Below are positions 56,032-64,000 of a stretch of DNA of 64,000 nt, piece by piece (the stretch's first letter is position 1; each line of letters opens with the position of its first letter). The notes beneath the pieces were generated by a model. The model was not told where the DNA came from and searched no databases. It saw only the letters and a program-made list of their open reading frames with translations. The stretch covers positions 1-64,000 of the forward strand of contig NZ_AKJT01000033.1 in the NCBI RefSeq assembly GCF_000282195.1, in the 5' to 3' direction. The DNA is from Pseudomonas sp. GM18. Its GTDB lineage: Bacteria; Pseudomonadota; Gammaproteobacteria; Pseudomonadales; Pseudomonadaceae. The position numbers were made by a program, and so were the translations under genes.

Positions 56032-57861
56032 TCAGTCGACATTGGCATGCACCTGCTTGCAGAACGCCTGGATGTAGTCGTCCTGCGCGATGGGCGCGCG
56101 CAGCAACTCGGGCGACAGGGCAAAGCCGTCGATCAGGGCCGGCACATGCGGACGCAGGGCGGCGCACTGCTGATCGATCACGCCCGACAACGAGAGTGCC
56201 TGCCCGGCGTCGATCACTTCGTGGGCCAGGTGCCAGGCCGCGTCACGGCGCAGCAGGTTGAGCCCGTACAGGCATGCCAGGCCACTGAGCGCTGCCTTGG
56301 CAGCGTCTTGCTGCGCATGCAACGAAGCTTTCCACAGCTGCTCCAGAGCCACCCGCTCACCGCGCAAGCGCGCGAGCTCCAGGCCCGGATTCATCGCGTC
56401 GTTCCACACCTCGAAATAGCCACGTTCGTCGGCGTTCATCTCTTCGCGAATCGCCAGCCACAGTTGGTGTTCACGGTAGGCCATGGCCGCGATCAGCCAT
56501 TCCGGCTCGGCCAGACGCCGCGGCCGGGAGGGGCGCAGCGGCAGCGAACCTTGCCAGTCCTGGGCCAGGAGTTGACCGGCAACGGTGCCCAGCAACACCA
56601 GATTGTCGCCTTCGGCAGTAACCAGCCCCTGCAGCAGCGAACCGTAATCGGCGATGCGATTGGCACTGAAAATGCCTTGGGCGCCACAACGCTCACGGCA
56701 CTCGGTGATGACGGCGCTGGCGTCCCAGGTGGCCAGGGCCTTGGTAATGTTGATCAGGCTGACCACATCGGCGGCGGGCTCACCCGTACCGTTCAGGAAA
56801 CGCGCCTTGGCTTCGTTGAGCAGCAGCGTCATCGCATAGGTGCTCGCCAGGGCCGAGAACAGCGCACGCTGGTAGCTGCGGTACTCGATGACCGGCATGT
56901 CGTTGGTCCCGGGGGCGTTGGTCAACCGCTGCTGGCCATAGCGCAACGCGATGTACAAGCTCGCGCGACTTGCGCCCTGGGCGGCACTGGCCACGCACAA
57001 ACGGCCTGGCACGATCCTCGACATGGCCCGCAGGAAACGCGACCTGGCATTGCCTGCGCCGAGTAAGAAGCTGCCGTCTTCGGCGAAGTGGCCCATGTCG
57101 CCGTGCAGCAAGCTGCTACGAGGCACACGCACGTTGTCGAACCAGGTCAGGCCGTTGTCCAGCCCTTGCACCGGTTTCTCCGGACACAAGGCCGCGCGGA
57201 TGCCCGGGCACAGGCCTGCCTCGGTGGACAGCCTGATCAGGAAGGGGAATACGCCGTGATCCTTGCCTTCGATTTTCAGACGCGCCATCACTGTGGCGAC
57301 TTTTGGTATATCGCCGAACCCGCTGTAGGACATGTACTTTTGCGCGCTCACACTCGGCGTATTGAGCGTGAAGGTCTGGCTGTGGCGGTCATACACCGCC
57401 TCGGTCTGCAGCGCCGCAACGTTATTGCCATAACCCAGTTCGGTCGCCATGTAGGGGCCGAACGAGGTCAGCTCGTCCAGCGCCTCGGTCAGCCCGGCAA
57501 TGTCGGGACGGCCCTGGGCATGTTCAAACACCGTGCCCAGGCACAGGTTGTAGTGGACCATCAGCAGCGAGAAGCTGGCGACGTCCAGCAGGCTTGGCCA
57601 TTCGGCCAGGGCAAACAGCCGACGCGGGTTGGCCAGAATCTGCAGCGGGCGTTCCAGCGCCGCGTGCACATGGCGGCTGCGGGCGTAGGCCAGCCGCCCG
57701 GCCTGCTCCATGTTCAGGCCCGGCTGCGGGTCGAAGATCGGGTCGAGCAGCACCTCGCGTATGCTCTGGTGATGGCTCTCGAACGTGCCGGCGAACAGCA
57801 GGTCGCGCAGTTCGTCGCGCGCCAAGGGGGCGACAGTTCCCGGGATGCTTGGATGAGTCAT
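56032..57861 (-). CDS. Acyl-CoA oxidase/dehydrogenase-like flavoprotein
   Basis: A 609-aa protein of the acyl-CoA oxidase group by length and pattern. ATELGYGNNVAALQTEAVYD matches the TELGHGSNV...ETTATYD region of acyl-CoA oxidases. KYMSYSGFGDIPKVATVMAR, FDNVRVPRSSLL and GRLCVASAAQGASRASLYIA follow. The usual job is FAD-dependent alpha,beta-desaturation of an acyl thioester, with O2 as acceptor in oxidases. In this cluster the substrate may be an ACP-bound chain. It starts with AGGA 6 nt before the ATG and lies 30 bp after the KAS II gene. Confidence 0.8.
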   Translation of the reverse strand: MTHPSIPGTVAPLARDELRDLLFAGTFESHHQSIREVLLDPIFDPQPGLNMEQAGRLAYARSRHVHAALERPLQILANPRRLFALAEWPSLLDVASFSLLMVHYNLCLGTVFEHAQGRPDIAGLTEALDELTSFGPYMATELGYGNNVAALQTEAVYDRHSQTFTLNTPSVSAQKYMSYSGFGDIPKVATVMARLKIEGKDHGVFPFLIRLSTEAGLCPGIRAALCPEKPVQGLDNGLTWFDNVRVPRSSLLHGDMGHFAEDGSFLLGAGNARSRFLRAMSRIVPGRLCVASAAQGASRASLYIALRYGQQRLTNAPGTNDMPVIEYRSYQRALFSALASTYAMTLLLNEAKARFLNGTGEPAADVVSLINITKALATWDASAVITECRERCGAQGIFSANRIADYGSLLQGLVTAEGDNLVLLGTVAGQLLAQDWQGSLPLRPSRPRRLAEPEWLIAAMAYREHQLWLAIREEMNADERGYFEVWNDAMNPGLELARLRGERVALEQLWKASLHAQQDAAKAALSGLACLYGLNLLRRDAAWHLAHEVIDAGQALSLSGVIDQQCAALRPHVPALIDGFALSPELLRAPIAQDDYIQAFCKQVHANVD

Positions 57862-57891
57862 GACATGTCCTGTGCAGTGAGCAGCGAGGTC

Positions 57892-59109
57892 TCAGGCGGC
57901 GAACACCAGTGAGACATTCTGGCCGCCAAATCCGAACGAATTGGAAAGCGCCACCTTGATTGGCTGCGCGCGCGCCTGGCCCTGGACCAGGTCAACCGCT
58001 ATCTGCGGGTCGGGGTTGCGCAAGTTGGCCGTCGGCGGCACCAGCCCGTGTTCAAGCGCGAGCAAGGTGTAGGCCGCCTCGATGGCGCCGGCGGCGCCCA
58101 GCAGATGCCCGGTAACACCTTTGGTCGAACTGACCAGCATGCGAGCACCGAACAACTCGGCGATGGCTTGCGACTCGACCACGTCGTTGCCCGGCGTCGA
58201 CGTGCCATGGGCATTGACGTAATCCACGGCGCCGGCCTCGATACCGGCATCGCGCAGCGCCGCCTGCATCGCCAAGCGGGCACCGAGCCCTTGGGGATGG
58301 GGCGTGGTGACGTGGTGAGCATCCGCCGATGCGCCATAGCCGAGCAGACGCCCGCGGTTGCGTGCACCTCGGGCCCGGGCATGCGCCTCGGACTCAAGGA
58401 CGAACATCCCCGCGCCTTCACCGATGACGAAGCCGTCACGCGCAGCATCGAACGGGCGTGATGCGCCGCCGGCATCGGTGTTGCGCGACAACGCCCGCAT
58501 CTTGGCAAACGCTGAGACATACAGCGGCGTAATCGGTGCTTCCGCACCGCCGGCCACCACGATGTCGCATACCCCGCGGTTGATCAGGTCCTTGGCCATG
58601 CCCAGCGCCGAAGCGCCGGACGCACAAGCCGAACACAGGGCCAGGCACGGGCCGCGGGCGCCCAGCTCAATGGCAACCTGCCCGGCAGCCATGTTCAGCA
58701 GGCCCATGGGCAGGGTCAGCGAGGAAATATCGTCAGGCCCTTCGGCGAGCAGCACGGCGTGCTGCTGCTCCAGGGTGGCGGTGCCCCCTGCCCACGAACC
58801 AATGATCACCGCCACGCGACTCTCATCTTGCCAGCGGCCGGCCTCGAGACCGGCATCCTCCAGGGCCTGGCGCGCCGCCAGCAAGGCGAACTGTGCATAA
58901 CGGTCCCACTGCCAGGGGTTCTTGACGCCCAGCAAGGCGCTGTCAAAACTCGGCACACGGCACGAGATCCCCACCGGCATCGCTTCGAGGGTCTTGTCCG
59001 GCGCGGCCGTGGCTTCACCTGCCACCACCCGCTGCCAGTTCGCCTCGATGCCGATGCCGGCAGGTGTGACCAGGCCGATACCGGTCACAACCGCAGCTTC
59101 GGCGACCAT
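57892..59109 (-). CDS. Beta-ketoacyl-ACP synthase II (FabF-like)
   Basis: A 405-aa condensing enzyme with a complete Cys-His-His triad: Cys162 in CSACASG, His301 in NAHGTSTPGND and His335 in GVTGHLLGAAG. It ends NSFGFGGQNVSLVF. It elongates an acyl-ACP with malonyl-ACP. The start ATG at 59109 overlaps the ACP stop by one base (TGATG), so it is coupled to the ACP next to it. A dedicated FabF beside a dedicated ACP and FabH indicates a stand-alone type II fatty-acid/polyketide-like line. Confidence 0.9.
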   Translation of the reverse strand: MVAEAAVVTGIGLVTPAGIGIEANWQRVVAGEATAAPDKTLEAMPVGISCRVPSFDSALLGVKNPWQWDRYAQFALLAARQALEDAGLEAGRWQDESRVAVIIGSWAGGTATLEQQHAVLLAEGPDDISSLTLPMGLLNMAAGQVAIELGARGPCLALCSACASGASALGMAKDLINRGVCDIVVAGGAEAPITPLYVSAFAKMRALSRNTDAGGASRPFDAARDGFVIGEGAGMFVLESEAHARARGARNRGRLLGYGASADAHHVTTPHPQGLGARLAMQAALRDAGIEAGAVDYVNAHGTSTPGNDVVESQAIAELFGARMLVSSTKGVTGHLLGAAGAIEAAYTLLALEHGLVPPTANLRNPDPQIAVDLVQGQARAQPIKVALSNSFGFGGQNVSLVFAA

Positions 59110-59339
59110 CACGCCTTACCGTTGGCCAGCGCCAGAACATCGCCGACAGTGGCGACCTCCGACAGCTGTGCATCGCTGATCTGCACGCCGAGTTTCTTTC
59201 TCAGCAACTGGGCCAGGTCGACCTGCGACAGCGAGTCGAAACCCAGGTCCTCAAGGGAAGCATCGGGGACGATGCGGCTTTCTTCGATGTTGAAACGCGC
59301 GGCAATGGCTTGGGCGATAGCTTCGTTACTTACGGTCAT
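59109..59339 (-). CDS. Acyl carrier protein
   Basis: A 76-aa ACP. Ser36 in GFDSLSQVDL is the phosphopantetheine attachment site. Helix I (IAQAIAARFNIEE) and helix III regions are normal, and the acidic helix II is somewhat less acidic than in FabF-pathway AcpP. AGGAG lies 7 nt before the ATG at 59339. It sits between the KAS III and KAS II genes and presumably carries the cluster's intermediates. Confidence 0.92.
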   Translation of the reverse strand: MTVSNEAIAQAIAARFNIEESRIVPDASLEDLGFDSLSQVDLAQLLRKKLGVQISDAQLSEVATVGDVLALANGKA

Positions 59340-59385
59340 CACATGACTCCTGTTGTGCGGAACTGTAGGTTGGGAAAAATCTGAA

Positions 59386-60414
59386 TCAGTCCTGCCACTC
59401 GCTGTTGCGGGTGGTCAGTTGTGGCCAACGCAACACGGTCGAGCCCCACGAAAGGCCTGCACCGAATGCACTCACCAACACACGCTGGCCGGCCTTGAGG
59501 TCGCCGCGCAGGGCCAGGTCGTTGAGCAGCAGCGGGATGGAGGCGGTCAGGGTGTTGCCCAGCCGCTGGATATTCACCGCCACCTTCTCTGCGGGCAGGC
59601 CCAGCTCGAAAGCCACGGTTTGCAGGATGCGTACATTGGCTTGGTGACCGACGAACCAGTCGACCTGGTCCATCGACCAGCGCGCGCGGTCCAGCACGCT
59701 CTGGGCCGACGTGGACATACGCGCGACGGCCTGTTCATAGACCGCACGGCCATCCATGTGCAGATAGAACTCGCCCGGCGCTACTGCGTCATGGCCCAGC
59801 CCGGCGCTGGCCGAACGCTGTCGTGAGCCGCCGGCTGGAATTGCCAGCAGGTCCGAACGGGCACCGTCGCTGCCGAGGTCGAAGCAACCGAGCGCGCCGG
59901 CCTCGTCCGCCTCGCCACGGCGCAGGACCACGGCGCCGGCACCGTCACCGAAGATCGGCCGAGTGGCACGGTCTTGCGGGTTGACGAAGGTGGTAAAGGC
60001 TTCCGCTCCGATCAGCAGGACACTGTCGGCGATACCCGCGGCAATCAGCCCGGAAGCGGTGGCCAGCCCATACACGAAGCCGCTGCAGGCAGAGGTGATG
60101 TCATAGGCGGCGATGTCGCCCAGGCCCAGTGCCGACGCCACTTCTGGCGCCACCGCCGGGCAGATGCGCTCCGGCGAGGTGGTCGCGACCACCACCGCCT
60201 GCACCGCCCGCCCACCTGCCGAGGCGAGGGCACGGGCGCCGGCCTTGAGTGCCAGGTCGAGCATGCTCAATCCGTCACTGACCATTCGGCGTTCACGAAT
60301 GCCGGTGCGCGATTCTATCCATTCGGGCGTGGTATCCAGCCCACTGGAAATTTGATGATTGTCAATTATCTGAGGCGGAAGACAGCCTCCCAGGCCACAC
60401 AGGATCACAGTCAC
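59386..60414 (-). CDS. Beta-ketoacyl-ACP synthase III (FabH-like)
   Basis: A 342-aa thiolase-fold starter enzyme. The catalytic set is Cys110 in DITSACSGFVYGL, His257 in FVGHQANVRIL and Asn287 in NIQRLGNTLT. The start is taken as GTG 60414, which has AAGGGAG 6 nt upstream; a TTG at 60420 is too close to that site. FabH proteins condense an acyl-CoA starter with malonyl-ACP; some divergent ones form resorcinols, pyrones or esters. Which starter is used cannot be told. Confidence 0.9.
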   Translation of the reverse strand: MTVILCGLGGCLPPQIIDNHQISSGLDTTPEWIESRTGIRERRMVSDGLSMLDLALKAGARALASAGGRAVQAVVVATTSPERICPAVAPEVASALGLGDIAAYDITSACSGFVYGLATASGLIAAGIADSVLLIGAEAFTTFVNPQDRATRPIFGDGAGAVVLRRGEADEAGALGCFDLGSDGARSDLLAIPAGGSRQRSASAGLGHDAVAPGEFYLHMDGRAVYEQAVARMSTSAQSVLDRARWSMDQVDWFVGHQANVRILQTVAFELGLPAEKVAVNIQRLGNTLTASIPLLLNDLALRGDLKAGQRVLVSAFGAGLSWGSTVLRWPQLTTRNSEWQD

Positions 60415-60470
60415 GATCAACTCCCTTGATTTAACGATGGTTCAGATGGCGTGTGGTGTCGCGCCAGGCC

Positions 60471-61364
60471 CTACGTCACTTCCTGACGCGGAGCGCGGCC
60501 CAGCGACCAACCGAAGTTCATGCCCGCAGCCGCCAGCAGGATGGCGCTCGTGCCAATCACTTGCAGGACGCCGAGCGGGTGGGCGAAGGCAACCCAGTCG
60601 ACCAGGATGGCGACGATCGGATAGATGAACGACAGTGCCCCGACCAGCGCCGTGGGGATTTTCTGGATGGCGCTGTACAGCAGGGTCGACATGAGCCCGG
60701 TATGGACCACGCCGACAATGATCAGGTAAGTCCAGGCGCCCTCGACCGTATCGACCCTGGTGAAGTCCACGAACGGTGCCAGGATCAGCACGCCTACCAC
60801 CATCTGGATCAGCACGATCAGGTGCGCGGGTAAGTCCTTGAGGCGCTTGGTGATCGCCGCCGCCACAGCGTAGAAGAAGGCTGAAGCCAGGGCCAGACAG
60901 ACACCCAGAAGGTAATCGGAGCCGGCTGCCTGCCCACTGCCCTTGGCGGACACGATCAGCATCAGACCGGCGAAGGCCAACAGCAACCAGCCGACCTTGG
61001 CGGCACTGAGGCGCTCGGCGAAGAACAGCACACCCAGACCGACCAGCATGAACGGCTGAACGTGGTAGACCACCGTCGCAATGGCGATAGAGGAATGTTT
61101 GTAGGCACTGAACAGCAGCACCCAGTTGAGAATCAGCGCCACCCCGCCCAAGCACACCAGAATGAGCTGCCGGGCGTTGATCAGGGAGCGGCGCAGCACC
61201 CCGAGCACCAGGCACGCAACCAGCATCGCCATGGCGCCGAACAAGCAACGCCAGAACACCACGGCCTCCGGGCTCTGCCCCGACATGATGACGAACCAGC
61301 CCACCGTGCCGGAGATCACCATGGCCGAAATCATTTCGAGCGTCCCACGGGTTTGCGACTTCAT
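60471..61364 (-). CDS. EamA/DMT-family transporter
   Basis: A 297-aa inner-membrane protein with about ten transmembrane segments in two EamA repeats, e.g. VVFWRCLFGAMAMLVACLVL and LLLAFAGLMLIVSA in the first half and SAILLAAAGMNFGWSLGR at the end. Members export metabolites or drugs. It is the first gene of the leftward operon, 56 bp before the FabH-like gene, so it may export the product. AAGGA lies upstream of ATG 61364. Confidence 0.87.
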   Translation of the reverse strand: MKSQTRGTLEMISAMVISGTVGWFVIMSGQSPEAVVFWRCLFGAMAMLVACLVLGVLRRSLINARQLILVCLGGVALILNWVLLFSAYKHSSIAIATVVYHVQPFMLVGLGVLFFAERLSAAKVGWLLLAFAGLMLIVSAKGSGQAAGSDYLLGVCLALASAFFYAVAAAITKRLKDLPAHLIVLIQMVVGVLILAPFVDFTRVDTVEGAWTYLIIVGVVHTGLMSTLLYSAIQKIPTALVGALSFIYPIVAILVDWVAFAHPLGVLQVIGTSAILLAAAGMNFGWSLGRAPRQEVT

Positions 61365-61518
61365 CACTCACTGCTTCCTTGCTGCCAGCATTGCCGTAAC
61401 CTAAGCCGCCATTCGCGGGGTTGGTTCGGCAAAGCAAACTTTATAATGAACTAATGACCACTATACTGAACAAGGCGCCTGAGAGCGTCAACCCATTTCA
61501 GGATGATTTACAAAACAA
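61365..61518. promoter_or_regulatory. Divergent promoter region of the biosynthetic cluster
   Basis: This 154-bp region lies between the EamA-led operon and the XRE-cupin gene. TATAAT at 61442-61447, preceded by TTGGTT 15 nt upstream (61421-61426), is a plausible rightward promoter. The tract 61435-61475 is AT-rich and could hold the leftward one. The regulator probably binds here. This is placement by eye. Confidence 0.45.
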
Positions 61519-62100
61519 ATGACTGACATAACGAACGCTCTACTGAGAAATAACCCGAGCCGAATCGATCTGCTGGCCCTTTCAATCAAACGCGAGCGCC
61601 TGGCCGCCGGGCTTTCCTTGACCGAGCTGGCGAAGCGCGCCGGGGTGGCGAAGTCGACCTTGTCTCAATTGGAGTCGGGAATCGGTAACCCCAGCATCGA
61701 AACCTTGTGGTCGCTGGCGATGGCAATGGGCTTGCAAGTCACCCGGTTCTTCGAGCAACCCCAGCAGACCCTGCGGGTGATTCGCGCCAACGAGGGTATG
61801 ACGACCTATGCCGAGACTGCCAATTATGCAGCGACACTGCTTGCCGATTGCCCGGCGGGAGTACAACGCGATATCTACCGGCTCAAAGTGCAGCCCGGCG
61901 AAGTTCGGCTGTCTCAGCCCCACCCACTGGGCACCGTAGAGCACGTGGTGCTGTGCAGTGGCAGTGCCCATATCGGCCCGGCGACTGGACCTGTATTGCT
62001 GAACGCTGGCGACTACATCAGCTACCTGGCGAATGTGCCTCACGTGTTCGAAGCACTCGAGGCGGACACCACTGCGGTGATGGTGATAGAGCATTCCTGA
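61519..62100 (+). CDS. XRE-family regulator with C-terminal cupin
   Basis: A 193-aa regulator. The helix-turn-helix reads GLSLTELAKRAGVAKSTLSQ and LESGIGNPSIETLWSLAMAM (~35-75). The C-terminal ~110 residues form a cupin (LKVQPGEVRLSQPHPLGTVE, HIGPATGPVLLNAGDYISYL). Such proteins sense small ligands and control adjacent metabolic or transport genes. Its divergent position beside the EamA-led operon makes it the likely local regulator of that cluster. Confidence 0.9.
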   Translation: MTDITNALLRNNPSRIDLLALSIKRERLAAGLSLTELAKRAGVAKSTLSQLESGIGNPSIETLWSLAMAMGLQVTRFFEQPQQTLRVIRANEGMTTYAETANYAATLLADCPAGVQRDIYRLKVQPGEVRLSQPHPLGTVEHVVLCSGSAHIGPATGPVLLNAGDYISYLANVPHVFEALEADTTAVMVIEHS

Positions 62101-62171
62101 GGTGGGTGCCATCGACACGGTGGGTATCCGCGTCTTGAATCACCCTGAATTTTCTAGACGCCCTGACAGCT

Positions 62172-62346
62172 GTGCACGATGCCCCTGACTCCAATGTGGA
62201 GTTAACAGAAACCATTAGAACCCTAATGGAATTCTGCAAGCACTCGCCATTTTCGTTCGCTCGTGTATCACGAGCGAGTGGGGGTAAAAGTGGGGGCGTC
62301 ACTAATTTTTTATCACCTGAAACCACCGCCCTAGAGCCAAGTCAAA
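62172..62346. other. Element C outer end: arm region before att copy 4
   Basis: G-rich words (GGGGGTA at 62280, GGGGGCGTC at 62292) precede a T-rich block and CTAGAGCCAAGTC, as before copies 2 and 3. A short frame FCKHSPFSFARVSRASGG is conserved in part before copy 2 (SEFPFAARVPGASGG). This suggests a once-coding or constrained sequence, although no complete gene is present. Confidence 0.55.
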
Positions 62347-62375
62347 ATGTTTTTTGGCGACCCTGAGAGTCTTTG
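62347..62375 (+). repeat. att copy 4
   Basis: The fourth copy of the 29-bp repeat reads MFFGDPESL plus TGA in the lysR frame. It closes element C. The mcrC gene begins 47 bp beyond, read from its stop, so further accessory DNA continues to the right. Confidence 0.85.
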
Positions 62376-62422
62376 AGGGCATCGGAAGTCAGGCCCAATA
62401 AGCCCAGATACAGCGTGAGTGT

Positions 62423-63712
62423 TCAGCCGCAGAGGTACTGATTCAGGGGTGACACCTCTGGCAGCAGCAACTTGCAACTTTCAAAACAAAACGGAAGGAC
62501 CCAGAGTTTCAAATCATTTGAGCACCTGAAGTCGAACACAGGCAAAGGTTCAGTAAATGAACCTGTCCATGGGTAGATCAACACGACATTCCCGGCGCCC
62601 TTCAAATAGAGGTGTGCATAGGCGTGGAGCTGGTAGAAATCGGTCTGGCTGAGCAGGTATTTTTCGCGGCTGTTGCCTTTTACGCTATCCAGGAGTTTCC
62701 ATTTTGTATCGAGCACCAAGTGAGACTGCGCACCCTGCTCAATCAGTAAATCCGGCTTCAGACGAAACCAGTCCTGCTCATTGTGGCTCACCAGATACTG
62801 CCTGCTGATCTGGGTCCGCAGGTTAAAACCCTGCCGGACCTGGCCTGCCAAGTGCTTTGCCACATAGGCTTCGAACACTGCCTCCATGGGAAACAGCAAG
62901 GACGGAGCATTGTGCTTGCCCGCACCTGTCACCGGGCTGTCGCCCTCCAGAATTAACTTTGCCCAATCAAGCGCGGGCTTGTAATAGTCCATGCCCCGGT
63001 CCAGCCGGATACGCTTAAGGTCCTGGGCAACATCGGCGCACACCGGCACGTCGGCAAACACAAAACACAACTCTCGTGCCAGGCGCTGATTGCCGGGCGC
63101 TTTGCACATTCCCAGTGTTTTGAGCAGTGCGCCATGAATCAGCCTGTTTTCAGCGCGGTCCTGGGTGAACTCATCGTATTCGGTAAAGAATCGGTCACGG
63201 CGTACCAAATTCTCCGAGAGATGACGTGCCATCACCAGTTTGCCGCGCAGGCTGGACAGGTTTGCCTGGCGAGCGGTGTAATCACTGCGCACGCCGCGCT
63301 TCACAATGTGCCCCACTGCCTCGAGAAATTGTTGAAGGAACACTTCGAGCAACGGCATCTGTTCCGTTTGAAGATCAGCATTCAGCGTCCTGATGTGACG
63401 AAAACCCCGCAGGCACTTGAGCATCTCGATCAGTTTTCTGCGCGCCATGGCCGAAGACGTATTGCGACCGATCTTGGGCAGGATCTCTATCTGAAAACCG
63501 CAGGGGGCACGTAGCACGCCAACGTAATTGCAAACCTGAATTGCGCGCTGCCCCCGTCGACTTGTGAGCTTCAACCAGACTGGCGTGCGCTCACCGGTGG
63601 CCAGGCATTGCTCTTCCAGCCAGGCGAATACGCGCGCGGGGACGGCCTTGCCATTCAAACCGTCACCCGGCCCGACCAGCTTGTCGTACTCGAAAATCTG
63701 TACGGCGGTCAT
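62423..63712 (-). CDS. mcrC: McrC, nuclease subunit of McrBC restriction system
   Basis: A 429-aa protein matching McrC. The N-terminal half has VCNYVGVLRAPCGFQIEILP and KLIEMLKCLRGFRHI; the middle has DRAENRLIHGALLKTL. The C-terminal PD-(D/E)XK core reads RLKPDLLIEQG and LVLDTKWKLLD (Asp, then Asp-x-Lys), then QTDFYQLHAYAHLY. McrBC cuts modified-cytosine DNA, with McrB as GTP-driven motor. Its ATG directly follows the mcrB stop (TGAATG), so the two are coupled. Confidence 0.9.
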   Translation of the reverse strand: MTAVQIFEYDKLVGPGDGLNGKAVPARVFAWLEEQCLATGERTPVWLKLTSRRGQRAIQVCNYVGVLRAPCGFQIEILPKIGRNTSSAMARRKLIEMLKCLRGFRHIRTLNADLQTEQMPLLEVFLQQFLEAVGHIVKRGVRSDYTARQANLSSLRGKLVMARHLSENLVRRDRFFTEYDEFTQDRAENRLIHGALLKTLGMCKAPGNQRLARELCFVFADVPVCADVAQDLKRIRLDRGMDYYKPALDWAKLILEGDSPVTGAGKHNAPSLLFPMEAVFEAYVAKHLAGQVRQGFNLRTQISRQYLVSHNEQDWFRLKPDLLIEQGAQSHLVLDTKWKLLDSVKGNSREKYLLSQTDFYQLHAYAHLYLKGAGNVVLIYPWTGSFTEPLPVFDFRCSNDLKLWVLPFCFESCKLLLPEVSPLNQYLCG

Positions 63713-64000
63713 TCAGGACAGCGTCGCATAGATGTCGATATAGGCTTGCGGGTTATCAAGCGCACCTGCATTCAAGCGGTACTGAGGCCTCATCGAGTAT
63801 TCATCCAGTTCGTGACTCGAACCGAACAGTCCCTTGAAGCCTTGGTCGGCTTTCAGCGCCTGGACAAATTGAAGCTCTGCTGCCTTTTGGTTGTCGCCCA
63901 ATACCAGTCGGATTTTCTGCCAATCATCGAAGAAATATTCCTCCAGCAGCGGAATGATCCGCGTCCGGAAGATCCCGGCCAACGCCGCGAAACGCTCTTC
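63713..64000 (-). CDS. mcrB: McrB GTPase, C-terminal part (runs off the window)
   Basis: The last ~95 residues of an McrB-type protein enter from the right edge. FAALAGIFRTRIIPLLEEYF and DDWQKIRLVLGDNQ are the conserved C-terminal end of the AAA+ GTPase. The motor domain and N-terminal DNA-binding part lie outside. The stop at 63715-63713 abuts the mcrC start. Confidence 0.85.
   Translation of the reverse strand, partial: EERFAALAGIFRTRIIPLLEEYFFDDWQKIRLVLGDNQKAAELQFVQALKADQGFKGLFGSSHELDEYSMRPQYRLNAGALDNPQAYIDIYATLS

Overview
The window looks like a chromosomal segment of a fluorescens-group Pseudomonas. The evidence is high-GC codon use in the outer thirds, REP/REPIN palindromes beside a RAYT transposase, a DUF1652-type small protein, a PotF-like polyamine-binding protein, and a MksBEF-like condensin set. 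This is judged from gene content only; no search was run.

Layout. (1) 1-19.0 kb is ordinary core chromosome: RAYT with REPINs, a polyamine uptake/oxidation group (PotF-like protein, cupin, FAD oxidoreductase, SnoaL-AraC regulator), a reverse-transsulfuration pair (CBS then cystathionine lyase/synthase), a UvrD-like helicase, pirin, phosphoglucomutase, a MocR regulator with an unknown 497-aa partner, and a quinone reductase divergent from a LysR gene. (2) The 3' end of that LysR gene (18993-19021) is an integration site. The same 29-bp sequence recurs at 43046-43074, 49507-49535 and 62347-62375, so at least three elements stand in tandem. No integrase gene is visible in any of them. (3) Element A (19.0-43.0 kb) is a defence island on a decayed conjugative-element backbone (relaxase remnant, IS66 tail, group II intron-like end). 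It carries a two-gene nuclease-like cassette, a Gabija-type pair (OLD nuclease plus UvrD helicase), a 2496-aa protein with two sacsin/Hsp90-type ATPase domains coupled to an SNF2/RapA-like helicase, and a four-gene Wadjet/MksBEFG-like condensin operon. (4) Element B (43.1-49.5 kb) is AT-richer and holds a compact three-gene operon. Two of its proteins each carry one phospholipase-D-like motif with Arg in place of Lys; the third is a large, probably helical protein of no known family. Further on are a lone small gene with a Cys-rich tail and transposase debris. (5) Element C (49.5-62.3 kb) is metabolic: a ten-gene leftward operon with an EamA exporter, FabH-like KAS III, ACP, FabF-like KAS II, an acyl-CoA oxidase-like flavoprotein, a hotdog thioesterase, an FAH-family protein, an FAD-linked oxidase, a FabG-like reductase and a free-standing pyruvate-dehydrogenase-type E1. 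A divergent XRE-cupin regulator sits at its head. I infer a small-molecule biosynthetic cluster. (6) Beyond the fourth att copy lie mcrC and the end of mcrB, so the defence region continues past the window.

The strongest candidates for something undescribed are the PLD-pair operon in element B, the sacsin-ATPase/helicase pair in element A, the FAS-like cluster with its solitary E1 in element C, and the integrase-less att array that holds them. All functional statements for these are inferences from motifs and gene order.
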